Of a stretch of 43,734 bases of DNA, positions 15,751 to 23,900 are shown in pieces. This DNA is from Candidatus Scatomonas merdigallinarum (GTDB lineage: Bacteria > Bacillota > Clostridia > Lachnospirales > Lachnospiraceae). Location of the stretch: NCBI GenBank assembly GCA_018716305.1, contig DVKB01000031.1, positions 1-43,734 on the forward strand. The letters are read 5' to 3'. The notes under the pieces were generated by a model that was given only the letters and a program-made list of their open reading frames with translations, did not search any database and was not told the DNA's origin. Numbering within the stretch: the stretch's first letter is position 1; each line of letters starts with the position of its first letter. Made by a program: the position numbers and the translations under genes.

Positions 15751-15770
15751 TTGTGCCGGCAGGTACATGT

Positions 15771-15844
<74 letters not shown>

Positions 15845-15869
15845 TTTTCGCTGTCAAGCGGAAAAATAT

Positions 15870-15944
15870 GGTGGGTATAGCGCAGCTGGTTAGCGCGCCA
15901 GATTGTGGCTCTGGAGGCCAAGGGTTCGAATCCCTTTATCCACC
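15870..15944 (+). tRNA. tRNA-His (GTG)
   Basis: Acceptor stem GTGGGTA/TATCCAC with the extra 5' G (15870) opposite discriminator C (15944) that marks histidine tRNAs; anticodon loop TTGTGGC within CCAGA/TCTGG. Confidence 0.95.
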
Positions 15945-15963
15945 CTGCCGCGAGGCGAATTTT

Positions 15964-16035
15964 TGGGCTATCGCCAAGCGGTAAGGCACAGCACTTTGAC
16001 TGCTGCATACGCTGGTTCGAATCCAGCTAGCCCAG
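15964..16035 (+). tRNA. tRNA-Gln (TTG)
   Basis: Acceptor stem TGGGCTA/TAGCCCA, anticodon loop CTTTGAC within CAGCA/TGCTG, discriminator G. Confidence 0.95.
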
Positions 16036-16043
16036 CTAATTGC

Positions 16044-16116
16044 GGAGCATTAGCTCAGGCGGTAGAGCACTTGACTTTTAATCAAGTTGTCCGGGGTTCG
16101 AATCCCCGATGCTTCA
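16044..16116 (+). tRNA. tRNA-Lys (TTT)
   Basis: Acceptor stem GGAGCAT/ATGCTTC with a G-T pair, anticodon loop CTTTTAA within CTTGA/TCAAG, discriminator A. Confidence 0.95.
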
Positions 16117-16124
16117 CGAATGAC

Positions 16125-16165
16125 AACAGCGGAAACCTTCCGGACAGACAGGTTTCCGCTGTTTT
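16125..16165 (+). terminator. terminator inside the tRNA array
   Basis: AACAGCGGAAACCT (16125-16138) pairs perfectly with AGGTTTCCGCTGTT (16150-16163), an 11-base loop between them, and T's follow to 16165. It lies after tRNA-Lys and only 9 bases before tRNA-Leu. Confidence 0.8.
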
Positions 16166-16174
16166 AGGTTTTAT

Positions 16175-16254
16175 GCGGCTATGGCGGAATTGGCAGACGC
16201 GGCGGGTTTAGGTCCCGTTGGGAAACCGTGCAGGTTCGAGTCCTGTTAGCCGCA
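16175..16254 (+). tRNA. tRNA-Leu (TAG)
   Basis: Acceptor stem GCGGCTA/TAGCCGC, anticodon loop TTTAGGT, a class II variable arm, and T arm CAGGTTCGAGTCCTG. It stands behind a strong terminator and no separate promoter is visible in the 9-base gap. Confidence 0.93.
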
Positions 16255-16319
16255 GACTATATACGGCGTCCTTCCATATTTTTCCGCTGCGTAATAGAAG
16301 TGAGTACAGGAAAAAACAG

Positions 16320-16348
16320 TTGTGTTTTATATATCAGTTTGCTATACT
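16320..16348 (+). promoter_or_regulatory. promoter of rho
   Basis: TTGTGT (16320-16325), 17 bases, TATACT (16343-16348). This leaves a leader of about 160 bases before the rho start, in which I see no clear hairpin or riboswitch. Confidence 0.55.
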
Positions 16349-16516
16349 ATAACTGTCATTATACCGAAAGGTGCCAAATTCTTCTGAAACGGTGTTCTGT
16401 TTCAAAATCCCTCTATTTTGATTTCGTCAACCTAAAAAGCTCCGGTTACAATTTCTCAGATGATCGACAGCAGCAGGAAGACCGGAGGAAAAGTAAGTCT
16501 TGAAAAGAGGTAGAAA

Positions 16517-17962
16517 ATGATGCGTGAAAAATATGAATCTCTGCCATTAAGCGAACTGCGCCAGGTGGCAAAAGCCAGAGGGCTGAAGGGTATTTCAACT
16601 CTCCGCAAGGATGAACTGGTAAACCGCATGGTCCAGGAAGATGAAAAGGAAAAGAATGACCAGGCGGACAAAGAAGATGCCGCTTCAGCGGAACGGCCGG
16701 TTCAGCGTTATGAACGGCGGGAGCGGACGGACTATCAGGAACGGCATGAGAAAACAGAAAAAAATGATAATGGGAGGAACCGCTCCGGAAACGAGGGGGA
16801 CGACCATCCGAAAACGGACTTTCAGGCTCTGGACAGCGGTCAGGAGGCCAGCGGGATTCTGGAGGTTCTGGCGGACGGCTATGGATTTATTCGTTCCGAT
16901 AACTTCCTTCCCGGAGAGAACGACGTCTATGTATCGCCCTCCCAGATCCGCAGATTCGGGTTGAAAACCGGGGATATTCTCCGTGGAAATACCCGGGTCA
17001 AATCCCAGAACGAAAAATTTTCCGCTCTGCTGTATGTAAAGAGCATCAACGGGGTATCGCCTTCAGAGAGTTCCAGAAGATGCAATTTTGAGGACATGAC
17101 CCCCATTTTTCCCAATGAGAGAATCCATCTGGAGCGTCCGGGGGGAAGTCTTGCCATGCGGATTGTGGATCTGGTAAGCCCTATCGGCAAGGGGCAGAGA
17201 GGTATGATTGTCTCACCGCCCAAGGCCGGCAAGACGACACTGCTGAAGGACGCGGCAAAATCCATTCTGCGCAACAACCCGGAGATGCATCTGATTATTC
17301 TGCTGATCGATGAGCGTCCGGAGGAAGTGACAGATATAAAAGAGACGGTGCAGGGGCCCAATGTGGAGGTGATTTACTCTACCTTTGACGAGCTGCCGGA
17401 ACACCATAAACGGGTATCGGAGATGGTCATTGAGAGAGCCAAACGTCTGGTGGAGAATAAGCGGGATGTGGTGATCTTCATTGACAGTATTACCCGTCTG
17501 GCCAGGGCGTATAACCAGGTGGTTCCGCCCAGCGGCAGAACCCTGTCCGGAGGTTTGGACCCGGCAGCCCTCCATATGCCCAAACGGTTTTTCGGGGCGG
17601 CCAGGAACATGCGGGAGGGCGGCAGCCTGACGATTCTGGCTACAGCTTTGGTGGATACCGGCAGCAAAATGGACGATGTGGTTTATGAGGAATTCAAGGG
17701 AACCGGCAACATGGAACTGGTCCTGGACCGGAAACTGCAGGAGCGCCGGGTATTTCCGGCCATTGATATCGCCAAGTCCGGAACCAGGAGAGAAGATCTG
17801 CTGCTGACGGACGAAGAGCAGGAGGCGGTAAATTCCATGCGAAAGGCTCTCAACGGCATGAAATCCGAGGAAGCGGCAGAGAATATTCTCAATATGTTCG
17901 CGCACACAAAAAATAACAGAGATCTGGTGCAGATGGTCCGGAAACAGCGATTCAGTCTGTAG
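16517..17962 (+). CDS. rho: transcription termination factor Rho
   Basis: Rho is the hexameric RNA-dependent ATPase that ends transcription. The 481-residue protein has the Rho_N domain ([20 protein letters not shown]), a hydrophilic charged insert (about 45-105, rich in E, K, R, D and N), the cold-shock-like RNA-binding domain ([15 protein letters not shown]), and the RecA-type ATPase with Walker [42 protein letters not shown] and the Q-loop/R-loop segment [16 protein letters not shown]. The insert is common in high-GC Gram-positives and Clostridia. Two adjacent ATGs (16517, 16520) are possible; AGAGG lies at 16505-16509. Confidence 0.96.
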   Translation: MMREKYESLPLSELRQVAKARGLKGISTLRKDELVNRMVQEDEKEKNDQADKEDAASAERPVQRYERRERTDYQERHEKTEKNDNGRNRSGNEGDDHPKTDFQALDSGQEASGILEVLADGYGFIRSDNFLPGENDVYVSPSQIRRFGLKTGDILRGNTRVKSQNEKFSALLYVKSINGVSPSESSRRCNFEDMTPIFPNERIHLERPGGSLAMRIVDLVSPIGKGQRGMIVSPPKAGKTTLLKDAAKSILRNNPEMHLIILLIDERPEEVTDIKETVQGPNVEVIYSTFDELPEHHKRVSEMVIERAKRLVENKRDVVIFIDSITRLARAYNQVVPPSGRTLSGGLDPAALHMPKRFFGAARNMREGGSLTILATALVDTGSKMDDVVYEEFKGTGNMELVLDRKLQERRVFPAIDIAKSGTRREDLLLTDEEQEAVNSMRKALNGMKSEEAAENILNMFAHTKNNRDLVQMVRKQRFSL

Positions 17963-17974
17963 CCACAGAAGACG

Positions 17975-18009
17975 GCGCCGGCCTGCGGAGTTTTTCTGCA
18001 TGCCGGCGC
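17975..18009. repeat. GC-rich inverted repeat between rho and the selenium operon
   Basis: GCGCCGGC (17975-17982) pairs with GCCGGCGC (18002-18009); part of the inner sequence (TGC with GCA) extends the stem. T's lie in the loop and none follow the stem, so it is not a standard terminator. The DUF3343 gene starts 22 bases later. Confidence 0.5.
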
Positions 18010-18031
18010 GGCCTGTTATGGGGAGAGTCAG

Positions 18032-18334
18032 ATGGACGGAAAAATATTGATTACGTTTTTTACCACCACCCAGGCTATGCGGATGGAGGATTGCTGCCGG
18101 AAGGCCAAAATCCGGGGAAGGCTGATCCCGGTGCCGGGCAGAATCTCTGCAGGCTGCGGCGTGGGATGGATGGCGGAAAATCAGGAGCAGGAGAAACTAG
18201 AGGGTTTCATGAGAGAACAGGGATTGGCCTGGCAGGGAATTCACGATCTGGATGGCATGCTCAGAAGGCAGGAGGGAGGAAAAGATGGAAAGCAGGACAA
18301 ACAGATTCTGTCAGAACGGCGGATGCACCGCTAA
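18032..18334 (+). CDS. DUF3343 protein of the selenium cluster
   Basis: The 100-residue protein has the DUF3343 pattern: [19 protein letters not shown] at the N-terminus and the core [18 protein letters not shown] (about 31-48) with a conserved cysteine. DUF3343 proteins are commonly encoded beside selD and yedF; their biochemical role is unproven, a selenium or sulfur carrier or adaptor being a reasonable guess. The C-terminal ~15 residues overlap the selD start by 50 bases in another frame. GGGGAGA lies at 18019-18025 ahead of ATG 18032. First gene of a tightly packed operon. Confidence 0.8.
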   Translation: MDGKILITFFTTTQAMRMEDCCRKAKIRGRLIPVPGRISAGCGVGWMAENQEQEKLEGFMREQGLAWQGIHDLDGMLRRQEGGKDGKQDKQILSERRMHR

Positions 18335-19310
18335 ACTGGGGCAGGCGGCACTGAAAAGGGTATTGGAGAAGCTGCCCCGGATGGAAAATGAAAATCTTCT
18401 GGTGGGATACAGCCATGGGGACGACGGAGCGGTCTATCGGCTTTCAGAGGATCTGGCGGTGATCCATACCCTGGATTTTTTTCCGCCGGTGGTGGAAGAT
18501 CCCAGGCTTTTCGGGCAGATTGCCGCCGCCAATGCCCTCAGCGACATATACGCCATGGGAGGAGATGTGACTACAGCGCTTAACATTGTCTGTTTTCCGG
18601 AAACCATGGATTTGAATATTCTCGGTGAGATCCTGGCGGGGGGCAGCGAGAAGGTCCGGGAATCGGGAGGAATCCTGGCCGGGGGACATTCTATTGCCGA
18701 TGAAGGCATCAAATACGGACTTTCCGTGTGCGGAACCGTCTCCCCGGCGCGGATGTTTCAGAATCATACCTGCAGGGAAGGGGATGCTCTGCTGCTGACC
18801 AAACCTCTGGGAGTGGGGATTGTCTGCGCCGCCAGCCGGCTGCAGGCGGCTTCCGGGGATTCCTTTGATCTGGCTGTCACTTCCATGCGGACCCTGAACC
18901 GGAAGGCCTCTGAGATCCTGCGGAAATACCAGGTGCATGCCTGTACGGATGTAACTGGTTTTGGGCTGCTGGGACATCTGGGAGAAATGGTGGAGGAACA
19001 TCACACAGCAGTGCTGGAGCAGAATCAGATCCCTTATATTCCCAAGTGCGAAGAGTACGCGGAAGAATTTTATCTCACAGCGGCGGGGCAGAGGAACCGC
19101 AATCATATGCAGGAGCGGGTGGAGTTCGGCGGCGCGCCTTTCTATATGGAGGAACTGCTTTTTGACCCGCAGACTTCCGGAGGGCTGCTGGCCTGCCTGG
19201 ATCCGGAGGAGGCAGAGAAGGCTTTGGAGGAGATCGAAAATCTGGGACTGCCCTGCGGGATCATCGGAACCATTGAGAAAAAGAGAGAAAAAAGTATTTA
19301 TGTGAGGTGA
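18285..19310 (+). CDS. selD: selenide, water dikinase (Cys form)
   Basis: SelD makes selenophosphate from selenide and ATP, the selenium donor for selenocysteine, selenouridine and the labile selenium cofactor of some molybdenum hydroxylases. The 341-residue protein has the N-terminal active site [13 protein letters not shown], in which Cys and Lys match the catalytic pair and no Sec codon is used. [48 protein letters not shown] and [14 protein letters not shown] are all present. I chose ATG 18285 because GGAGGGAGGA (18271-18280) precedes it; an earlier in-frame start at 18252 would lie within DUF3343 and lacks a site. Confidence 0.95.
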   Translation: MESRTNRFCQNGGCTAKLGQAALKRVLEKLPRMENENLLVGYSHGDDGAVYRLSEDLAVIHTLDFFPPVVEDPRLFGQIAAANALSDIYAMGGDVTTALNIVCFPETMDLNILGEILAGGSEKVRESGGILAGGHSIADEGIKYGLSVCGTVSPARMFQNHTCREGDALLLTKPLGVGIVCAASRLQAASGDSFDLAVTSMRTLNRKASEILRKYQVHACTDVTGFGLLGHLGEMVEEHHTAVLEQNQIPYIPKCEEYAEEFYLTAAGQRNRNHMQERVEFGGAPFYMEELLFDPQTSGGLLACLDPEEAEKALEEIENLGLPCGIIGTIEKKREKSIYVR

Positions 19311-19315
19311 AAGAG

Positions 19316-19948
19316 ATGATTGTTTTGGACGAGCGGGGAAAAGCCTGCCCCCTTCCTGTGGTGGAGACGAAAAAAGCCCTGGAGACAGCCGCCTCAGGGG
19401 AAACGGCCCGGGTGCTGGTAGACAATGAGATTGCGGTGCAGAATCTCAGGAAACTGGCGGATCACAAGGGATGGAGCTTCTGCTGGGAAAAGCGGGGAGG
19501 CGGAGACTTCCAGGCGTGGATTACCCGGGAAGCCGGAGAATCGCTTTCTGAGGAAAAACAAAGAGAGACTGAAGAGCCGGAATGTCCGGACTGCCGGACT
19601 GAGGGAATCCGCCCAGGGCTGACGGCGGTGATCTCCTCTGAAGCCATGGGACAGGGGGATGACAGGCTGGGAAAAATTCTCATGAAATCCTTTCTGTTTG
19701 CATTGACGCAGCAGGATATCCTGCCGGAGACAGTGCTGCTCTACAACGGCGGCGCTTTTTTGTCCTGTGAGGGATCCGAATCCCTGGAGGATCTGAAAAA
19801 ACTGGAAGAACTGGGAGTGGAGATTTTAACCTGCGGCACCTGCCTGGATTTTTACGGGCTGAAGGAAAAACTGGCTGTGGGCGGGATTTCCAACATGTAT
19901 GAGATTGTGGAGAAACAGTGCCGGGCCCATACGATTCTCCGGCCGTAA
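19316..19948 (+). CDS. yedF: YedF-family selenium metabolism protein (TusA-DsrE fusion)
   Basis: The 210-residue protein joins a TusA-like domain with the CPxP motif (ACPLPVVETKKALE, near residue 10) to a C-terminal DsrE/peroxiredoxin-like domain with the YedF-typical SSEAMGQGDDRLGKILMKSF and CGTCLDFYGLKEKL segments. A short acidic linker with two cysteines (PECPDCRTEG, about 88) joins them. The TusA-type cysteine probably carries sulfur or selenium as a persulfide/selenide. ATG 19316 is preferred, with GAGGTG at 19304-19309; the GTG at 19307 overlaps the selD stop. It sits between selD and yqeB in the operon. Confidence 0.9.
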   Translation: MIVLDERGKACPLPVVETKKALETAASGETARVLVDNEIAVQNLRKLADHKGWSFCWEKRGGGDFQAWITREAGESLSEEKQRETEEPECPDCRTEGIRPGLTAVISSEAMGQGDDRLGKILMKSFLFALTQQDILPETVLLYNGGAFLSCEGSESLEDLKKLEELGVEILTCGTCLDFYGLKEKLAVGGISNMYEIVEKQCRAHTILRP

Positions 19949-19957
19949 GGAGTACCT

Positions 19958-20788
19958 ATGAAAAGAAAGGAACAGCTGATCCTGGTTCGAGGCGGAGGAG
20001 ACATTGCCAGCGGAACCATTTATAAACTGCTGCAGTGCGGCTATTCGGTGCTGGTGCTGGAGACGGAGATGCCCTCTGCCATCCGCAGGTACGCGGCCTT
20101 TTCCGAGGCGGTTTACGACGGGGTCAGCCGGGTGGAGGACAAAACCTGCAGGCTGGCGGGAAATTTCCGGGAAGCCAGAAAAATCATGGAAACCGGGGAG
20201 GCGGCCATGCTGGTGGATCCGGACTGCCGGGTGCTGAAAGAGGCGTGTCCCTTTGCCCTGGTGGACGCCATTCTTGCCAAGAAAAATCTGGGGACCAGCC
20301 GGGAAATGGCGCCAAAGACCATTGCCCTGGGACCGGGATTTCAGGCGGGAAGAGATGCAGATCTGGTCATCGAGACCATGCGGGGCCATCAGCTTGGCCG
20401 GGTGATCCATGAGGGATCTGCTCTGCCGGACACCGGAGTGCCGGGGCTGATCCAAGGATACGGGGCGGAGCGGGTGATCCATGCCCCGGCGGCAGGCCGG
20501 ATGGAAAATCTTAGAAAGATCGGGGACATTGTTAAAAAAGGAGAGCCCATTGCCCGAATCCTGGGAGCGGCGGGAGAGGTCACAGAAGTTCCGGCTTCTC
20601 TGGACGGCCTGCTGCGGGGCCTGATCCGGGACGGCTATCCGGTGACGGAAGGGTTTAAAATCGCGGACATCGATCCGCGGCAGGAAGAATATGACAACTG
20701 TTTTACCATTTCCGACAAGGCCCGCTGCATTGCGGGCGGAGTGCTGGAGGGGATTTTATTTCTGGAGGAGCGGGAGGAAAAGAGATGA
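19958..20788 (+). CDS. yqeB: YqeB/EF2563-type selenium-dependent molybdenum hydroxylase maturation protein
   Basis: The 276-residue protein matches the YqeB (EF2563) family: an N-terminal Rossmann-like segment VRGGGDIASGTIYKL (9-23), the central IALGPGFQAGRDADLVIETMRGHQLG and a C-terminal biotinyl/lipoyl-like hammerhead region VKKGEPIARI. The family co-occurs with selD and selenium-dependent molybdenum hydroxylases and is thought to help insert or deliver the labile selenium; its reaction is not known. The start is 10 bases after yedF, and the end overlaps the next ATG by four bases. Confidence 0.9.
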   Translation: MKRKEQLILVRGGGDIASGTIYKLLQCGYSVLVLETEMPSAIRRYAAFSEAVYDGVSRVEDKTCRLAGNFREARKIMETGEAAMLVDPDCRVLKEACPFALVDAILAKKNLGTSREMAPKTIALGPGFQAGRDADLVIETMRGHQLGRVIHEGSALPDTGVPGLIQGYGAERVIHAPAAGRMENLRKIGDIVKKGEPIARILGAAGEVTEVPASLDGLLRGLIRDGYPVTEGFKIADIDPRQEEYDNCFTISDKARCIAGGVLEGILFLEEREEKR

Positions 20789-21921
20789 TTTATCTGGACA
20801 GCGCTGCCACCAGTTTTTACCGGCCTCCTGAGGTGGCGGAGGCGGTGGTCCGGGCCATGAAGTCCATGGGAAACAGCGGTCGAGGAGTTCATGGAGCTTC
20901 CCTGCGGACTGCCAGAACCATTTACCGCGCCCGCTGCCTGCTGGCGGAGCTGTTTCACGGGGACGGCCCGGAACAGACAGCCTTTACGGCCAATTCTACG
21001 GAAAGTCTGAATCTTGCGGTAAAGGGACTGCTGAGTCCGGGCGATAGGGCAGTCACCACTGTGCTGGAGCACAACAGTGTTCTGCGGCCTCTCTATGAGA
21101 TGGAGCAGCGGGGCGTGAAACTGGAAATCATCGGCTGCGGCCAAGAGGGTGTTTTGGATTACCAGGCCATGGAACAGGCCATTGTCCCGGGAGTCCGGGC
21201 GGTGTTCTGCACCCATGCTTCCAATGTAACGGGAAATCCAGTGGATATCCGCCGGATCGGAAGGCAATGCCGGAAACAGGGAGTACTCTTCTGTGTAGAC
21301 GCCTCCCAGACCGCAGGGCGCTTTGCCATTGATATGGAGAGAGACTGCATTGACGTGCTGTGTTTTACCGGACACAAAAGTCTGCTGGGGCCTCAGGGCA
21401 CCGGAGGAATCTGCGTCCGCAGGGGAATCGCCGTACGTCCTCTGGTTACCGGCGGAACCGGAATCCGCACCTTTGACCGGCAGCAGCCCCGGGAGATGCC
21501 TGAGGCCCTGGAAGCGGGAACCCTCAACGGCCATGGAATCGCGGGATTGGAGGCGGGACTTCGGTACATTCTGGAGCAGGGACCGGAACAGCTCCTGAAG
21601 CGGGAGAGAAAGCTGGCAGACCTGTTTCTGGAAGAGACAGCGGACATTCCGGGCATCCGCTTTTACGGGGATCTGCGGGATCCGAACCGGGCGCCTGTTG
21701 TGTCACTGAATCTGGGAGAGAGGGATTCTGCTGAGATCAGCGGCCGGCTGTGGGCGGAGTATGAGATCTCCACCAGAAGCGGCGGACACTGCGCGCCTCT
21801 TATGCATGAAGCCCTGGGCACCAGGGAGCAGGGGACGGTGCGGTTCAGCTTTTCTCACTACAATACGGAACAGGAGATCCGGGAGGCGGCAGGAGCCCTC
21901 CGGGAGATCGGGGAAACATGA
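20785..21921 (+). CDS. cysteine desulfurase/selenocysteine lyase-like aminotransferase class V
   Basis: The 378-residue PLP enzyme resembles the IscS/Csd family: YLDSAATSFYRPPEV (N-terminus), HNSVLRPL, the PLP lysine in TGHKSLLGPQGTGG (about 195-205) and the mobile catalytic Cys in SGGHCAPLMHEALGT (about 330-340). It would release sulfur or selenium from cysteine or selenocysteine. Location between yqeB and yqeC, each overlapping by four bases, suggests it supplies selenide or sulfide to the molybdenum hydroxylase cofactor. It is likely the cluster's dedicated donor, not the housekeeping IscS/SufS. Confidence 0.9.
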   Translation: MIYLDSAATSFYRPPEVAEAVVRAMKSMGNSGRGVHGASLRTARTIYRARCLLAELFHGDGPEQTAFTANSTESLNLAVKGLLSPGDRAVTTVLEHNSVLRPLYEMEQRGVKLEIIGCGQEGVLDYQAMEQAIVPGVRAVFCTHASNVTGNPVDIRRIGRQCRKQGVLFCVDASQTAGRFAIDMERDCIDVLCFTGHKSLLGPQGTGGICVRRGIAVRPLVTGGTGIRTFDRQQPREMPEALEAGTLNGHGIAGLEAGLRYILEQGPEQLLKRERKLADLFLEETADIPGIRFYGDLRDPNRAPVVSLNLGERDSAEISGRLWAEYEISTRSGGHCAPLMHEALGTREQGTVRFSFSHYNTEQEIREAAGALREIGET

Positions 21922-22649
21922 AAAAAACAGAGATATGGTCTTTCATCGGGGCAGGGGGAAAAAGTACCCTGATTCTGCTGACCGGGGCGGAAAAAGCCAG
22001 ACAGGGAAAAAGAGTTCTGGTGACTGCCACCACCCATACGGCTTTTACAACAGAAGATCTGGAAAGGGCCGGAGGCATTCTCCTTCTGGGAGGAGACGGA
22101 ACTCTGGCGGCGGCCGCTCTGGAGAGGTATGGCCTTGCTGCCGCGGTCAGGGAAGCGGACATGGAGCCGGGCAGACAGCAGGGGCTTTCGGAGGGGGAGC
22201 TGGAAAAAGCCATGAGGGCAGCGAACCTGGTGCTGGTGGAAGCGGACGGATCCCGGCGCCGCCCCTTCAAAGCACCGGCGGAATATGAGCCTGCGGTTCA
22301 CCCGGCCAGCAGCCGGATTCTGCTGATCGCGGGGCTGACGGCCCTGGACGCTCCCATAAGGGAGAACTGCCACAGGACAGAGGAAATTATTCGTTTGACG
22401 GGCCGGAACCGGGACCAGATCCTGCGGACGGAAGATATGGCCGCGGTGATCCGGGAGGGATATCTGGAGAAATGCAGCCGTCTGTGGCCGGGGGTTCCGG
22501 TGACTGTAATTTTGAATCAGGCGGATACCCGGGAACTGCGGGAAAAGGGCATGGAGGTTCAGAAGCTGCTGGGCGAAAGCACGGCGGAAGTGTATCTGTT
22601 TTCCGCGAGAACATTCTGGAAGGGGAAAGAACGATGGAATATGAACTGA
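21918..22649 (+). CDS. yqeC: YqeC-type selenium cofactor biosynthesis protein
   Basis: The 243-residue protein has a P-loop-like N-terminus SFIGAGGKSTLILLTG (8-23), then VLVTATTHTAF and VLVEADGSRRRPFKAP (about 105-120), all typical of the YqeC family, a putative nucleotide-binding protein that accompanies selenium-dependent molybdenum hydroxylases. It overlaps the desulfurase by four bases and the next gene by 16. It is full length for the family. Its molecular activity is not established. Confidence 0.9.
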   Translation: MKKTEIWSFIGAGGKSTLILLTGAEKARQGKRVLVTATTHTAFTTEDLERAGGILLLGGDGTLAAAALERYGLAAAVREADMEPGRQQGLSEGELEKAMRAANLVLVEADGSRRRPFKAPAEYEPAVHPASSRILLIAGLTALDAPIRENCHRTEEIIRLTGRNRDQILRTEDMAAVIREGYLEKCSRLWPGVPVTVILNQADTRELREKGMEVQKLLGESTAEVYLFSARTFWKGKERWNMN

Positions 22650-23269
22650 TCCTGCTGGCGGCAGGCTTCAGCCGCAGATTCGGGGAAAACAAGCTTCTGT
22701 ATCCGGTGGAAGGAGTCCCCATGTACCTGCGGGCCGCAAAGCTGCTGCTGAGACTGAAAAGACAGAGGCAGGATATCCGGGCAATCCGGGCAGTTACCAG
22801 ATACCCGGAGATCCGAAGAGAGCTGCGGCGCAGAGGAATCCCCACAGTAATGAATGAATACAGCGAGAGAGGAATTTCCTCTTCCCTGAGGGAGGGACTG
22901 AGGGCAGCTCTGGCGGGAGAAGAACCCCGGAGGATTCCGGGAAAAAGAGCTTTTTGTTTCTTTATGGGGGATCAGCCCTATCTCAGGGAGGACACAGTAT
23001 CCGGATTGCTGGATCGGTACCCCTTCTGCGGAAAAGGCATGGCCCGGCTCTGCTTCCGGGGACAGCCGGGCAATCCGGCGGTGTTCGGGGAGGTGTATGT
23101 GCCGGAACTGCTGGCCCTTACCGGCGACCAGGGAGGCCGCCGGGTGATGAAGGCTCATCCGGAGGATGTCTGGGAAATGGAGATCGAAAACGGTTTTGAA
23201 CTGTTGGATCTGGATGTGCCGCCGGTCCGGGCGGGATCACGGATTCAGTCTCCAGATGGAGACATTTAA
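22634..23269 (+). CDS. MocA/YgfJ-like molybdopterin nucleotidyltransferase
   Basis: The 211-residue protein has the nucleotidyltransferase signature LLAAGFSRRFGENKLLYPV (6-24), SSSLREGLRAAL and the metal-binding MGDQPYL (about 117), as in MocA/YgfJ-type molybdenum cofactor cytidylyl/guanylyl transferases. It probably attaches CMP or GMP to molybdopterin for the hydroxylase. It overlaps the end of yqeC by 16 bases, and its 3' end overlaps the convergent tspO gene by 33 bases. The hydroxylase subunits themselves are not in the window. Confidence 0.88.
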   Translation: MEYELILLAAGFSRRFGENKLLYPVEGVPMYLRAAKLLLRLKRQRQDIRAIRAVTRYPEIRRELRRRGIPTVMNEYSERGISSSLREGLRAALAGEEPRRIPGKRAFCFFMGDQPYLREDTVSGLLDRYPFCGKGMARLCFRGQPGNPAVFGEVYVPELLALTGDQGGRRVMKAHPEDVWEMEIENGFELLDLDVPPVRAGSRIQSPDGDI

Positions 23270-23701
23270 GTAGCCTGCGAAGGTGATCCACAGCAGATAG
23301 GGAATCTGCAGCAGGGCGGCGGTCCGGTCCAGGGCGCGGAAGCTTAAAATCATGGCCAGAACCAGTCCCCAAAGGAGCAGAAGCCAGAGAAAAGCCGCGA
23401 GAAACGCTCCGGCGTTGAAGAAAATCAGGCTCCATACAAAACTTACAGCCAGCTGGATGCCCCAGAGAATCAGCGCCTGTCTGACTTCCGCGGCGCCGGT
23501 CTGATAGATCCTGGCGGCGCCGATGCCCATAAGCAGGTACAGCACCGTCCATACAATGGGAAAGAGGATGCCGGGAGGAGTCAGGGGCGGCTTTTGAAGC
23601 AGTTCATAGGTTTTCATGCTGCCGGAGGTAAGCGCTCCGGAAATCACTTCCGTGAAAATAGCAATTCCGATAAATAGGACGTAAGATACCCAGGTTTTCA
23701 T
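23237..23701 (-). CDS. tspO: TspO/MBR-family membrane protein
   Basis: The 154-residue protein has five hydrophobic helices and the TspO signatures KPPLTPPGILFPIVWTVLYLLMG (about 37-59) and WITFAGYLNVSIWRLN at the C-terminus. TspO proteins bind porphyrins and cholesterol-like ligands and have been linked to tetrapyrrole handling; the exact role here is unknown. The 3' end overlaps the convergent MocA-like gene by 33 bases. The start ATG (23701) stands behind GGAGGCC at about 23712-23706. Confidence 0.88.
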   Translation of the reverse strand: MKTWVSYVLFIGIAIFTEVISGALTSGSMKTYELLQKPPLTPPGILFPIVWTVLYLLMGIGAARIYQTGAAEVRQALILWGIQLAVSFVWSLIFFNAGAFLAAFLWLLLLWGLVLAMILSFRALDRTAALLQIPYLLWITFAGYLNVSIWRLNP

Positions 23702-23900
23702 ATAAGGCCTCCGTAAAACGTTTCTTTCTGTTTAGCATACGGGAAAGTCAGCGCTTTATGCATGAAGGCCTTTTTTTATTTCAGAATTTTGCGCGGTCAT
23801 CACTTTGTAGACCAATAACCGCTTTGGAGTATTCTTTTTAAGCCTTTCGAAGCCGGAAGGAAAATTTTACAATAAATAAAAAATACGGAGGGATGATCGC

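Noticed and set aside
17975-18009. Intrinsic terminator after rho
   Set aside because: The stem is strong but no T-run follows it, so it is listed only as an inverted repeat.
18285-18330. SelD as a selenoprotein
   Set aside because: The active-site position is an ordinary cysteine codon in GGCTAK.
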